From: Nocardia wallacei
GTDB taxonomy: Bacteria > Actinomycetota > Actinomycetes > Mycobacteriales > Mycobacteriaceae
Direction: 5' to 3'
DNA length: 64,000 nt
NCBI RefSeq assembly: GCF_014466955.1
Contig: NZ_AP023396.1
Location: 2,480,001-2,544,000, forward strand
Shown here: piece by piece, positions 47,318 to 58,932 of the stretch
Layout: each line of letters opens with the position of its first letter
How positions within the stretch are numbered: the stretch's first letter is position 1
Made by a program: the position numbers and the translations under genes
Notes under the pieces: generated by a model
What the model was told of the DNA's origin: nothing
The model's database searches: none
Seen by the model: the letters and a program-made list of their open reading frames with translations, nothing else

Positions 47318-47491
47318 ATGTTCTGGAAGATCCTGGGCGTCGTCGCGCTCGTCTGGCTGGCGCTGATCGTGATCGGTGCGCTGGTCAAGGCGCTGTTCCC
47401 GATTCTGATTATCAGCCTCGTGGTGTTCGGGCTGTACCTGCTGTACAAGGCGATGTCGGGGTCGAACAAGTCGACGGTCAACAAACTGTAG
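47318..47491 (+). CDS. 57-residue two-helix membrane protein downstream of pspM
   Basis: A short gene with GGGAGGA 8-14 nt before its ATG. The protein is almost entirely hydrophobic: WKILGVVALVWLALIVIGALV, then FPILIISLVVFGLYLLYKAM, and a polar tail GSNKSTVNKL. It is followed at once by a terminator. Its position between pspM and the conserved glycosyltransferase suggests membership in the stress operon. It could be a small PspC-like or PspA-anchoring peptide, but that is only a guess. It is shorter than most gene-calling cutoffs. Confidence 0.75.
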   Translation: MFWKILGVVALVWLALIVIGALVKALFPILIISLVVFGLYLLYKAMSGSNKSTVNKL

Positions 47492-47512
47492 ACGTCCCTG
47501 TGCCAGGGGCCG

Positions 47513-47544
47513 CGGGCCGTTCGGTGTCGTCACCGGACGGCCCG
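47513..47544 (+). terminator. Hairpin terminator closing the psp region
   Basis: CGGGCCGTTCGGTG (47513-47526) pairs with CACCGGACGGCCCG (47531-47544), one G-U, around a TCGT tetraloop, 22 bp after the small membrane gene. Confidence 0.75.
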
Positions 47545-47620
47545 TCGTCATGTGTGCCGGACCCTTCGTGAACCACGGGTTGTGGCGGGCGGGCGCGGGG
47601 AATGTGGCACCCTGGGGCGC

Positions 47621-48784
47621 ATGCGAGTGGCTGTCATCGCGGGGCCGGACCCTGGTCATGCGTTCCCGGCGATCGCGCTGTGCCTGCGGTTTCTCGCGGC
47701 GGGCGACGAGCCGGTGCTGTTCACCTCGCCCGTCTGGTTCGATGCCGCCCGGGCGGCGGGTGTCGGGGTGCGGCGGCTGAAAGGACTCGCCCCGCGCCCG
47801 CAGGACGATCCGGGCGACGCCGGGCAGCGCATCCACCAGCGCGCCGCGCACATCTCCTCCGAGATCCTGCCCGAACTGAGCGCGATGCTGCCCGAACTCG
47901 TGGTATCGGACGTGCTCACCGCGGGCGGGGGCATGGCCGCCGAACGACTGCGGGTGCCGTGGGTGGAACTGTCGCCGCATCCGCTCTATCTACCGTCGAA
48001 AGCGTTGCCCCCCATCGGAAGTGGGCTCGCCCCCGGCGAGGGACTGCGGGGCCGGGCCCGGGACGCGGTGCTGCGCGGTCTGTCCGCCCGGGCGATCCAC
48101 CGCGGCGAACAGCAGCGCTCCGCGGCCAGGGTGAGCGTCGGCCTGCCTCCGGGCGATCCCGGACCGCGGGCGCGACTGATCGCGAGCCTGCCCGCGCTGG
48201 AGGTTCCCCGGCCCGATTGGCCCGATCACGCGCACCTGGTCGGCCCGCTGCTGTGGGAACCGACCGACGATGTGCTGCCGCTGCCACCCGGCGACGATCC
48301 GCTGGTCATGGTGGCGCCCTCGACGGCACATACGGGCGTGGCGAACATGGCCGAGAGAGTGCTCGACGCCCTCGACGGCGCCGGTGTGCGGGTGGCGGTC
48401 TCGACCATCCACACCCCGCCCGCGCACCTTCCGCCCTGGGCCACAGCGGGTTTGGGCCGCCAGGACGAACTGCTCCGGCACGCCGACGTGGTGGTCGGCG
48501 GCGGCGGGCACGGCCTACTGGCGAAATCCCTGCTCGCAGGCGTCCCGATCGTGACGGTGCCCGGCGGCGGCGACCAGTGGGAACTGGCGAATCGCGCCGC
48601 CCGCCAAGGCAGTTCGACAGTCGTCCGCCCGTTCACCGACGAGGCGATCCGCTCGGCGGTCCGGCACCTGATAGACAACCCGTCGTACCGGCACGCCGCC
48701 GAAGCCGCCGCGGCCACCGCCACCGCCGTCACCGACCCGATCGAAATCTGCCACCGAGTCCTCCACACCGCCCGCGCCCACTGA
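47621..48784 (+). CDS. MGT-family glycosyltransferase (UDP-glucuronosyl/GT1 type, Rv2739c-like)
   Basis: A 387-residue GT-B glycosyltransferase. It begins RVAVIAGPDPGHAFPAIALCLRFLAAGDEPVLFTSP, the typical acceptor-domain start of GT1 enzymes, and the donor domain carries RQDELLRHADVVVGGGGHGLLAKSLLAGVPIVTVPGGGDQWELANRAARQGSS, the sugar-nucleotide-binding region. The position matches the conserved alanine-rich transferase of mycobacteria. ATG 47621 has no ribosome-binding site; CACCCT 7 nt upstream suggests leaderless translation. The acceptor molecule is unknown. Confidence 0.85.
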   Translation: MRVAVIAGPDPGHAFPAIALCLRFLAAGDEPVLFTSPVWFDAARAAGVGVRRLKGLAPRPQDDPGDAGQRIHQRAAHISSEILPELSAMLPELVVSDVLTAGGGMAAERLRVPWVELSPHPLYLPSKALPPIGSGLAPGEGLRGRARDAVLRGLSARAIHRGEQQRSAARVSVGLPPGDPGPRARLIASLPALEVPRPDWPDHAHLVGPLLWEPTDDVLPLPPGDDPLVMVAPSTAHTGVANMAERVLDALDGAGVRVAVSTIHTPPAHLPPWATAGLGRQDELLRHADVVVGGGGHGLLAKSLLAGVPIVTVPGGGDQWELANRAARQGSSTVVRPFTDEAIRSAVRHLIDNPSYRHAAEAAAATATAVTDPIEICHRVLHTARAH

Positions 48785-48848
48785 CCCCCGCTCCGGCTCG
48801 ACACGCTGCCTCGGTTCGGGTGCGGGAGGTGGGGTGGGGCGGGGCGGG

Positions 48849-48854
48849 TACCCT
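48849..48854 (+). promoter_or_regulatory. Leaderless -10 element of the DUF3046 gene
   Basis: TACCCT followed by 7 nt and the GTG at 48862, with no Shine-Dalgarno sequence. Confidence 0.5.
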
Positions 48855-48861
48855 CGGCACG

Positions 48862-49056
48862 GTGCGATTGACTGATTTTCGGGAACTGTTGCACGCGGAG
48901 TTCGGGGTGGTTCGCGGCGATTCGCTGCTGAACGACCATGTGCTGCTGTCCATGGGTGGGCGGACCGGTGCTCAGGCCATCGAGGCCGGGGTGGATCCGC
49001 GCGACGTGTGGCGCGCGCTGTGTGCGGAGTTCGACGTGCCGCGCTCCCACTGGTGA
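48862..49056 (+). CDS. DUF3046 family small protein (Rv2738c-like)
   Basis: A 64-residue protein made of the DUF3046 domain only: RLTDFRELLHAEFGVVRGDSLLNDHVLLSMGGRTGAQAIEAGVDPRDVWRALCAEFDVP. It is conserved just before recA in mycobacteria and relatives. The same domain has been associated with the PspN protein of the mycobacterial stress operon. Function is unknown. GTG 48862 follows a TACCCT box by 7 nt, so translation is probably leaderless. Here an MFS/Lrp pair separates it from recA. Confidence 0.85.
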   Translation: MRLTDFRELLHAEFGVVRGDSLLNDHVLLSMGGRTGAQAIEAGVDPRDVWRALCAEFDVPRSHW

Positions 49057-49119
49057 GCCCGCCGAGCCGGCCTCGAGGCCCGGCCGCGTACCGGCCGGAC
49101 CCCGAGGCGTGAGCGCAGG

Positions 49120-50526
49120 TCAGGCGACCGGCACCCCGGTGTCGCGCACCGGGGCCTCCGGCACCCGGACTCGCCGGTGGAACAAGGCGAAGGCGGCGAT
49201 TCCGAGCACCAGTCCCACTCCGCTCGCCACCACGACCGCCGCGTCCAGTCCGTCGACGAACCGGGGCAGGTCGGGCCGCCCGCCGCCGGCGACGCTGCGA
49301 AAGACCGTGCCCAGTATCGCGACTCCCAGCGCCATACCCAGCTGCCGGGCGGTATTCACCGCGCCCGCGGCGGTCCCGCTCAGCTGCGGCGGCACCGCCG
49401 CCATCCCGACCGCCACCAGCGACGGCGCCACCGACCCGACCCCGACACCGATCACGATGAATCCGGGAATCAATGCGGCCCAAGAGGATTCGGCGTCGAT
49501 GCACCCGAGCAGCCCGGCGCCCGCACCGATCACGATCAACCCGCCGCCGATCGTCCACTTGGGCGCCAGATCATGCAGCAGCCGACCGAGCGCGCCCGAC
49601 ACCACGAACGCGGTGATCGCCATGGGCAGCATCGACAGCCCGGCATGCAGCGGCGAGAGCCGCAGCTGCTGCTGCAGCCACAGCGACAGCAGCGGACTGG
49701 CCGCGAACGCCGCGAAGTTGAGTCCTGCCGCCGCGAGCAGGGTCGCACCGAATTCGCCGTTGCGCAGCAGTGCCAACGGGAATATCGGTGCCGCACTCCG
49801 TGTTTCGACCACCGCGAACAATACGGCCGCGAGCACCCCCACGACCAGTGCGACCAGCGCCCGCGGATCGGCCCAACCGTGCTCGCCCCCGCGAATGATG
49901 CCGAAGGTCACCGCCGTCGCCGCCACCGCGAACGCCGCCATCCCGGCCACGTCGACACCGCGGTCGGTGTGCCGCGCCGAAGGCCCGAACACCAAGGCGG
50001 ACAAGACGATCGCCACCGCCGCGATAGGCAGGTTCACGAAGAAGATCCACCGCCACGACAACAGATCGGTCAGCACGCCGCCCAGCACCACCCCGATGCC
50101 GGCCGCCGCACCCGCCACCGCACCCCAGGCGCCGAAGGCGACGCCACGATCGCGCCCGGTATAGGTGGCGTGCAGCAGCGACAGCGTCGTCGCGAACATG
50201 GCCGCGCCGCCGACGCCCTGAAAAGCCCGCGCCGCCACCAGGATCGCGGAGGACTGCGCGGTCCCGCAGGCCAGCGAGGCGGCGGTGAACACGACCAGTC
50301 CGGCCAGATAGGTGGGTTTGGCGCCGAGCCGGTCGGCCAGCGCACCGAGCACCAGCAGCAGCGCCGCCAGCGCCAGCGCGTAGCCGTCGATGACCCACGC
50401 CAAACCGGACAACCCCGTACCCAGATCGTCGGCGATGTCGGGCAGCGCGATATTCACGATGGTGACGTCGATGAGCAGCATCAGCGTGCCGAGGCACGCC
50501 GCGAACAAGGGGAGCCATTTCCGCAT
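49120..50526 (-). CDS. MFS multidrug exporter, EmrB/QacA (14-TM, DHA2) type
   Basis: A 468-residue exporter. LPLFAACLGTLMLLIDVTIVNIALPDIADDLG is the DHA2 first helix with its conserved D-x-T-I-V-N-I-A-L-P motif, GALADRLGAKPTYLAG is motif A, and GFIVIGVGVGSVAPSLVAVGMAAVPPQLSGTAAGAVNTARQLGMALGVAI is motif C-like. It has about 14 membrane helices. ATG 50526 is chosen because GGAGG lies 6 nt upstream. It is divergent from a double-Lrp regulator across a 99-bp gap, the usual arrangement for ligand-induced export. The substrate is unknown. Confidence 0.88.
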   Translation of the reverse strand: MRKWLPLFAACLGTLMLLIDVTIVNIALPDIADDLGTGLSGLAWVIDGYALALAALLLVLGALADRLGAKPTYLAGLVVFTAASLACGTAQSSAILVAARAFQGVGGAAMFATTLSLLHATYTGRDRGVAFGAWGAVAGAAAGIGVVLGGVLTDLLSWRWIFFVNLPIAAVAIVLSALVFGPSARHTDRGVDVAGMAAFAVAATAVTFGIIRGGEHGWADPRALVALVVGVLAAVLFAVVETRSAAPIFPLALLRNGEFGATLLAAAGLNFAAFAASPLLSLWLQQQLRLSPLHAGLSMLPMAITAFVVSGALGRLLHDLAPKWTIGGGLIVIGAGAGLLGCIDAESSWAALIPGFIVIGVGVGSVAPSLVAVGMAAVPPQLSGTAAGAVNTARQLGMALGVAILGTVFRSVAGGGRPDLPRFVDGLDAAVVVASGVGLVLGIAAFALFHRRVRVPEAPVRDTGVPVA

Positions 50527-50625
50527 GGCGACCTCCGGAACCTCGAACGAACGATATCGACGCCCAGCGTGCGGCATGCTTGAATATCCACCTACTAATC
50601 CGCCACATCACGTTGGATTCCGCAC

Positions 50626-51663
50626 ATGCCCCTCGAAGATGACGAAGAAACCTCCGTGCTGGATCTGCTCGACAAACAGATCGTGCACGGACTGGTCACC
50701 GACCCGCGCATCCCGTTCGCCCGCCTCGCCGCGATTCTCGGCGTCTCCGAGCAGACGGTGGCGCGGCGCTACCGGTCGATGCGGCAGCGCGGCATGGTCC
50801 ATATCGCCGGTCTGGTCAATGCCGTGCCGCTGGGAAGTACCCGCTGGATGGTGCGGGTGCGATCCACCCCGGACAAGGCGCTGCGGCTGGCCGAGTCGCT
50901 GGCCCGGCTGCCCGATGTGAGCTGGGTGTCGCTGCTGTCGACCGGATCCGAGGTGACCTGCATGAGCCGCCCGCGCACGCTCGAACACCGAGACCGGTTG
51001 CTGCTCGACACACTTCCGCGCACCAGCCAGGTGGTCGGGCTGGCCGCGTACGAGATCATGCACCGCTTCCCGCTGGACGAGGAGTGGCCGCGCTACGGAC
51101 GGCTGCTGACCGAGCCGCAGCGGCGTGAGCTGGGCCCGCCGCGGCGGCGGAGCTACGACGCCGGTCCTGGGGAGGCGATGGATCTCTCGCCCGGCGACGA
51201 GGCGATGCTGGCGCTGCTGGCCCGGGACGGCCGGGCGTCCTACGCGCAGTTGGCCGCCGAAACCGATTGGAGCGCAACCAGAGTCGCGCGTCGAATGGCC
51301 GAACTCGAGCAGGCGGGAGTGTTGTATTTCGATCTCGACTTCGCCCTCGAGCGGATGGGCTACGCGACGCGCGGCATGTTGTGGCTGCGGGTGCGTCCCG
51401 CCGCGCTGGACATGGTGGGCCGGGCGTTGGTGACCTGCCCGGAGGTGACGTTCGTCGCGGCCACGACGGGTGCGACGAACCTGGTGGTATCGGTGGTCTG
51501 CCGCCACATCGCGCACCTGTACCGCTTCGTCACCGAGCGCCTGGGCCGGCTGGACGGCATCACCGACATCGAGATCACCCCGGCGCTGCGCGTGTTCAAA
51601 CAGGCTCAGGCGCTGCTGCACACGGGCCACGTCACCCTGGTGCCGCAGGCGAAACGCGGATAG
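50626..51663 (+). CDS. Tandem Lrp/AsnC-family transcriptional regulator
   Basis: A 345-residue regulator made of two consecutive Lrp units: a first HTH (LDLLDKQIVHGLVTDPRIPFARLAAILGVSEQTVARRYRSMRQRGMV) and its RAM-like strand region (up to about 150), then a second HTH (SPGDEAMLALLARDGRASYAQLAAETDWSATRVARRMAELEQAGVL) and a second RAM-type domain with GATNLVVSVVCRH. Such double-length Lrp proteins are common in actinobacteria and probably act as pseudo-tetramers. Divergent from the MFS exporter, it is the likely sensor for the exported compound, perhaps an amino-acid-like molecule. Confidence 0.88.
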   Translation: MPLEDDEETSVLDLLDKQIVHGLVTDPRIPFARLAAILGVSEQTVARRYRSMRQRGMVHIAGLVNAVPLGSTRWMVRVRSTPDKALRLAESLARLPDVSWVSLLSTGSEVTCMSRPRTLEHRDRLLLDTLPRTSQVVGLAAYEIMHRFPLDEEWPRYGRLLTEPQRRELGPPRRRSYDAGPGEAMDLSPGDEAMLALLARDGRASYAQLAAETDWSATRVARRMAELEQAGVLYFDLDFALERMGYATRGMLWLRVRPAALDMVGRALVTCPEVTFVAATTGATNLVVSVVCRHIAHLYRFVTERLGRLDGITDIEITPALRVFKQAQALLHTGHVTLVPQAKRG

Positions 51664-51687
51664 GCGGTCGCGTGTCGGGCGCGTCGC

Positions 51688-51715
51688 TTGCCTCGAACAC
51701 GTGTTCGTCTAAGCT
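51688..51715 (+). promoter_or_regulatory. recA promoter with LexA (SOS) box
   Basis: TTGCCT (51688-51693), 16 bp, TAAGCT (51710-51715). Between them lies TCGAACACGTGTTCGT (51693-51708), an actinobacterial SOS box of the TCGAAC-N4-GTTCGW type. A LexA dimer bound there would block RNA polymerase directly. The gene starts 85 bp downstream. Confidence 0.85.
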
Positions 51716-51799
51716 GTGCGGCAGAACTTGTCGGTGCCGCCCTCTAACGTGGGCGCCAACCACAGCACGAGACCCACCCGTCGAGAAGGGGACCAGACG

Positions 51800-52843
<1,044 letters not shown>

Positions 52844-52846
52844 CCG

Positions 52847-54238
52847 ATGCCCGACCGGGAAGCGTCGGGGTCTCGGGATGACCAAGACCCCGGCGCGACT
52901 CGGCTCGAAGCGGTAGAGCGGCTGCGCCGCCGGACGGAGCAGTCGGAGCGCGGGAGAGCCGGGGGCGCGGCTTCGGTGGGTGGCCAGGTGCTGGGGCGGG
53001 CCAAGGCGGTGTGCTTGCGGCTCTTGATCGATCAGCGAGGGGTCGATCGGGCGAGGTTGGCGGAGGCTTTGGCGGCCGAGGGATATGCGGACCAGGTGAT
53101 CCGGCAGGCCCTCGACCAACTGGTCGAGGCTGGTCTGCTCGACGGCTGTGAAGTACCGCGTTTGGAAGTACCGCGTTTGCCACCTGCCGAGGGGCAGCGT
53201 CGGCGTGGTAGCGGTCGGTCCGTCCCGCGGAACCTCTCCGCTGCACCCGTGGCGGGAGATATTGCGCCACAACCAGTTCCGGATGCTTCGGCGGCTGGAT
53301 CACCGGAGGTGGAGGAGCGGCGGCGTGGCAGGGCGAGGCATGGCCGGGAAAGGCGCAGTCAGGAAAGGCGCGGCGCCGATGAACAGGGGGCCGGGGGTGG
53401 GACCGAGGCTCAGGCCAAGGAGTTGTGCCTGCGGTTGTTGACCGATCGGGCGCGGAGTCGGGCCGAACTGGCTGAGAAGTTGGCGGGCAAGGGGTTCGCG
53501 ACCGAGGTCGGGGAGCGGGTGTTGGATCGGCTCGCCGAGGTGGGGCTTGTTAACGACGCGGCATTCGCCGAGCAGTGGGTGCATTCTCGGCACACCTATG
53601 CGGGCAAGGGGAAGAAGGCCATCGCGCTCGAGTTGCGCCGCAAGGGCGTGGACCCGGCCGACGCGGAACCGGCGCTCGCGGGCGTCACCGCGGAGTCGGA
53701 GATCGACCGTGCCGCTGAACTCGTGCGCCGGAAACTCAATTCCCTGCCACCGGATCTGGACCGCGACAAGGCGACCCGCCGCCTGGTCGGCATGCTGGCC
53801 CGGCGCGGCTACAGCCAGTCGACGGCCTACGCCGTGGTGAAGGAGGAACTGTCCACCGTCGAGTTCGCGCCCACCCCGAGTGCTCCGGCCTCCCGGCCCG
53901 CAAGTACACCGCGACCAACTTCGGCCCCACCTCCGGGCGAAGATCCCAGCGAGAATCACGAACCCGAGGCCAGCGGAACAGTTACTCGCCGCACGGCCCG
54001 TAGCGGCGGCCTCGCCCGCGACATCCCGATGCAGCGCGGCAGCGGCGACGACGCTGAGGACGAGCACCGGTCCGCCACCGAGCTGGTACGTCGGAAGCTG
54101 CGCACCCTCTCGCCGAACCTGGAGCAGGACAAGGCGATACGCCGTCTGGTCGGCATGCTGGCCCGGCGCGGCTACAGCCGGTCGACGGCCTACACCGTGG
54201 TCCAGGCGGAGCTGTCCGCACGCGAGTCCGAGCGCTGA
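52847..54238 (+). CDS. recX: RecX regulatory protein enlarged by extra RecX modules
   Basis: Inhibits RecA filaments; the usual size is 150-220 residues, here 463. Three parts are visible: an N-terminal extra RecX-like helical unit (about 50-100: AKAVCLRLLIDQRGVDRARLAEALAAEGYADQV); a complete RecX core (about 189-335: ELCLRLLTDRARSRAELAEKLAGKGF, DRLAEVGLVNDAAFAEQWVHSR, then ELVRRKL...LVGMLARRGYS); and a duplicated last unit (about 405-463) sharing 34 identical bases with the core copy. Linkers are Pro, Arg and Glu rich. The frame is intact. It is coupled to recA (3-nt gap). Confidence 0.88.
   Translation: MPDREASGSRDDQDPGATRLEAVERLRRRTEQSERGRAGGAASVGGQVLGRAKAVCLRLLIDQRGVDRARLAEALAAEGYADQVIRQALDQLVEAGLLDGCEVPRLEVPRLPPAEGQRRRGSGRSVPRNLSAAPVAGDIAPQPVPDASAAGSPEVEERRRGRARHGRERRSQERRGADEQGAGGGTEAQAKELCLRLLTDRARSRAELAEKLAGKGFATEVGERVLDRLAEVGLVNDAAFAEQWVHSRHTYAGKGKKAIALELRRKGVDPADAEPALAGVTAESEIDRAAELVRRKLNSLPPDLDRDKATRRLVGMLARRGYSQSTAYAVVKEELSTVEFAPTPSAPASRPASTPRPTSAPPPGEDPSENHEPEASGTVTRRTARSGGLARDIPMQRGSGDDAEDEHRSATELVRRKLRTLSPNLEQDKAIRRLVGMLARRGYSRSTAYTVVQAELSARESER
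53783..54179. repeat. 363-bp-spaced direct repeat duplicating the last RecX unit
   Basis: 34 identical bases at 53783-53816 and 54146-54179 (beginning CTGGTCGGCATGCTGG) lie within a longer similar stretch that continues GTCGACGGCCTAC in both copies. The spacing, 363 bp, keeps the reading frame. The near-identity implies a fairly recent duplication or gene conversion. Confidence 0.85.
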
Positions 54239-54278
54239 TTCCGACTACCTGCGGGCACGCCACCTTCCCTGCCCGGCA

Positions 54279-56297
<2,019 letters not shown>

Positions 56298-56333
56298 TTA
56301 CAGGACCCTCCCGTGATCCGATGCTGCCGCGGA

Positions 56334-57650
56334 TCAGATGTAGAAATCGAGTTCTTCCTGCCGCTTCAGCAGATCCCGCAGAGTGTACGGATCGTCACCG
56401 AAGAAGTACAGTAGCCCCCAATGGTTTCCGAACGCGGTGCGCTTGGTGACCTTGTCGGTCAGGGGAGCGGTGAGCTCGTGTGATTCGAAGTAATCGTGAT
56501 CCTCGGTCTCTTCCGGCATGGACAAATGGCTGACCACACGTCGACGTGGATACACGCCGAAACAGCCGGCGTGGCCTCGTGCGTCCACCACTTCCTTGGG
56601 GAAGAACGCGTCTATTTCCGCCTCGGTCGTTTTCGGATCGAAGGCCAGGACCAGCGCGTGATACGCGTTGAAACCGTAGGCCCGCTCCAGCAATTCGAAC
56701 ACCTTGAAACCCGGCGGCCGGTAGGCGACCTCGCCGAAGTACATCTCGCCGTCGCTGGTGACGAAGTACTCGGGATGGACGAAGCCGAACTCGATGTCGA
56801 ACGTCTTGATCAGTTTCTCGACCTGCCGGGTGATCTCCGGCCGGTACCGTTCGAGTTCCGGTGTCGCCGGGACGAATACCGAGTAACCGAGCGTGACGTA
56901 CTCGGAGATGTTGAGAAAACGGATGCGCCCCTTGTGGATCCAGGCCTCCACCGCGAATTCCCAGCCGTCCAGATGGGACTCCATCAGCAGCGGGAACTCG
57001 TCGTCGGGAATGGTGTCGATCTCGTCCGGGGTGCGGATGACCCGGTGCCCGAGGCAGCCGGCCTTGTCGAAGGCCTTGATGTGGATGGGATCGTTGGGGT
57101 CGCCGTCCAGCTTCAGCAGGGTCTGGTTGACCCGCTTGAGGAAACGGATGACGTCGTCGCGCTCGTGGGCCTCCTCGAAGATGCCCACGCGGATGCCGCC
57201 GAGCTGGGCTCGCCGCTTCATCAGCGACTTGTCCCGCAGCAGCATGGCCTGGCCCAGCAGGCGGGGGTTGTCGAGCAGTACGGAGTTGATCGCCCCGGCC
57301 CACTCCACGGTTTCCTCGTAGATCGGGATGGCGACGTCCACCCCGAGTTCCTGCAGTGTCTCCGCGATCTCCATCGAACGATCGTTGAGCCGCTCGAAAT
57401 TCCATGGGATGTAGGGGATATCGTGTTCGACACAATATTCCTCGGCCCACTCGGGAGCGACCACGATATAGCGTCGGTCGAAGCGATCGACCGCCTCGAC
57501 GGCGTTCAAACTCCAGCCCAGCAGGGCCACATAACCTTTGTCCGGATTCTTGGTCTTCGACCGTGGTGTTGAAGTCGGCAAAACCTGTCCCCTCTCGACC
57601 TCTGGTGTCGGTTCTTCTCGAGGCCGCCAGTTCGTCCACCGCGATATCAT
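56334..57650 (-). CDS. ATP-grasp domain carboxylate-amine/thiol ligase of unknown product
   Basis: A 438-residue ATP-grasp enzyme. An N-terminal pre-ATP-grasp domain (GYVALLGWSLNAVEAVDRFDRRYIVVAPEWAEEYC) is followed by DKSLMKRRAQLGGIRV, LLKLDGDPNDPIHIKAF, the ATP-binding strand FPLLMESHLDGWEFAVEAWIHKGRIRFLNISEYV, and the metal-binding end FGFVHPEYFVTSDGEMYFGEVAYRPPGF (Glu and Asn/Arg positions). Members join a carboxylate to an amine or thiol by way of an acyl-phosphate. ATG 57650 lacks a clear ribosome site; TTG 57581, after GAGAGGGGACAGG, is a serious alternative. First gene of a two-gene unit. Confidence 0.8.
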   Translation of the reverse strand: MISRWTNWRPREEPTPEVERGQVLPTSTPRSKTKNPDKGYVALLGWSLNAVEAVDRFDRRYIVVAPEWAEEYCVEHDIPYIPWNFERLNDRSMEIAETLQELGVDVAIPIYEETVEWAGAINSVLLDNPRLLGQAMLLRDKSLMKRRAQLGGIRVGIFEEAHERDDVIRFLKRVNQTLLKLDGDPNDPIHIKAFDKAGCLGHRVIRTPDEIDTIPDDEFPLLMESHLDGWEFAVEAWIHKGRIRFLNISEYVTLGYSVFVPATPELERYRPEITRQVEKLIKTFDIEFGFVHPEYFVTSDGEMYFGEVAYRPPGFKVFELLERAYGFNAYHALVLAFDPKTTEAEIDAFFPKEVVDARGHAGCFGVYPRRRVVSHLSMPEETEDHDYFESHELTAPLTDKVTKRTAFGNHWGLLYFFGDDPYTLRDLLKRQEELDFYI

Positions 57651-58038
57651 CGAGGCGTCGCGCGGTAATTCATGCTCTGGTCGTTCGTCTCGCAGCTCCT
57701 ACTCGTGTGGCCGGTAAACGGGCGCGCGCGATCGGATGCCGAGACGATCGGAAGTCGACAAGCAAGCGCCGGCTACGCCGACATATTTCGAGGCGCCGGC
57801 GCAGAGCCCTGCTCGCCGTGGGCATTCGGCTCGGATCTCCGTGGCGCCGTCATTGTTCGCGAATACCCGGTACGTCGCTTCTTCAAACAGCGCCGCCGCG
57901 GCCGGCCCGCCGAATCCCCTGTTGGAGGCCACATTTGGACACCCGCTCCCCGGCCGCGGGCAGTGGCGTGACCCGACGAGCCAGGGAGCGGTGCACCTAC
58001 AGAATGCTGTCCGCCCGCACCGTATCCGAGACTTGCGC
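57651..58038. other. Intergenic region between the ATP-grasp gene and gluD
   Basis: About 390 bp between divergently unrelated minus-strand units. It should hold the ATP-grasp promoter and the end of the glu operon. Open frames exist on both strands (for example 57699-57932 minus, 77 codons with three Cys), but none has a ribosome site or a recognisable sequence, so no precursor peptide can be claimed. No clear terminator was seen. Confidence 0.4.
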
Positions 58039-58932
58039 TCAGCGAGATTTGGTCAGATCCATCCCGGGCGCCGCATCGGTGAGCGCCGCGGCGGCCGGGA
58101 CCACCGTACGGCCCTTGCGCCGCGATCGCAGCCGCTTCTCCAGCCAGGTGGCGAATCTGGTCAGCGACCAGTTCAGCGCGATCATGATGACCGCCACGAC
58201 GATCAGCGACGGGACGGTGTTCTGCTCCGCCGCACCGAGTTGCTGGCCTTGGCGCACGATCTCCTGATAGGTGATCTGATAGCCCAGCGCCGTGTCCTTC
58301 AACGCCACCACCATCTGCGACACGATGGCGGGCAGCATGGCCGTAATCGCCTGCGGCAGCAGAATGATCCGCATCATCTGGCCCTTGCGCAGGCCCAGCG
58401 CGACGGCCGCTTCGGTTTGGCCCTTGGGCAGCGATCGGATGCCCGAGCGGACGATCTCGGCGATGACCGAGCCGTTGTAGACGGTCAGCGCGATCACGAC
58501 CGCGGTCAGCGCGTACTGGCTGGAGTCGGTGAGGTCGTACTTCGAGATCACCGCGTACAGGAAGATCATGAGAATCAGCACGGGGATGGCCCGGGCGAAT
58601 TCGACGATCGCGCCCGCCACGATGCGTACGCTGCGGTGGTCCGACAATCGCAGCAGGCCGAAGATCATCCCGATCGCCAGCGCGAAGACGATCGACAGCG
58701 CCGCGGCCACGACGGTGCCGCGCAGGCCGGGCAGGATGTAGGTCTCCCACACTTCGCCGTCGATGAACGGCTTCCATTTCGCCGCGGTGAGCTGCCCTTT
58801 GTCGGAGAGCTTCGCGATCACGAGCCAGAGAAGTGCGGCGATCACCGCGGCGACCAGCACCGAGTAGACGGCGTGCCGCACCCGCGCCCTGGGGCCGGGC
58901 GCGTCGAACAGGACCGAGGCGCCTGAGCTCAT
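58039..58932 (-). CDS. gluD: Glutamate ABC transporter permease GluD
   Basis: A 297-residue inner-membrane permease of the polar amino-acid uptake family with about five helices after a polar N-terminus. The coupling EAA loop is seen as EAAVALGLRKGQMMRIILLPQAITAMLPAIVSQMVVALKDTALG. Only its C-terminal tail (about 30 residues) is Arg/Ala-rich. It is the last gene of gluABCD on the minus strand and overlaps gluC by 4 nt. The set resembles the Corynebacterium glutamicum glutamate importer, which also adjoins recA-recX. Confidence 0.92.
   Translation of the reverse strand: MSSGASVLFDAPGPRARVRHAVYSVLVAAVIAALLWLVIAKLSDKGQLTAAKWKPFIDGEVWETYILPGLRGTVVAAALSIVFALAIGMIFGLLRLSDHRSVRIVAGAIVEFARAIPVLILMIFLYAVISKYDLTDSSQYALTAVVIALTVYNGSVIAEIVRSGIRSLPKGQTEAAVALGLRKGQMMRIILLPQAITAMLPAIVSQMVVALKDTALGYQITYQEIVRQGQQLGAAEQNTVPSLIVVAVIMIALNWSLTRFATWLEKRLRSRRKGRTVVPAAAALTDAAPGMDLTKSR

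Noticed and set aside
57699..57932. A 77-codon minus-strand frame upstream of the ATP-grasp gene as a candidate precursor peptide
   Set aside because: It starts at GTG without a ribosome site, has no leader/core pattern and overlaps an equally open plus-strand frame. It remains only a possibility.
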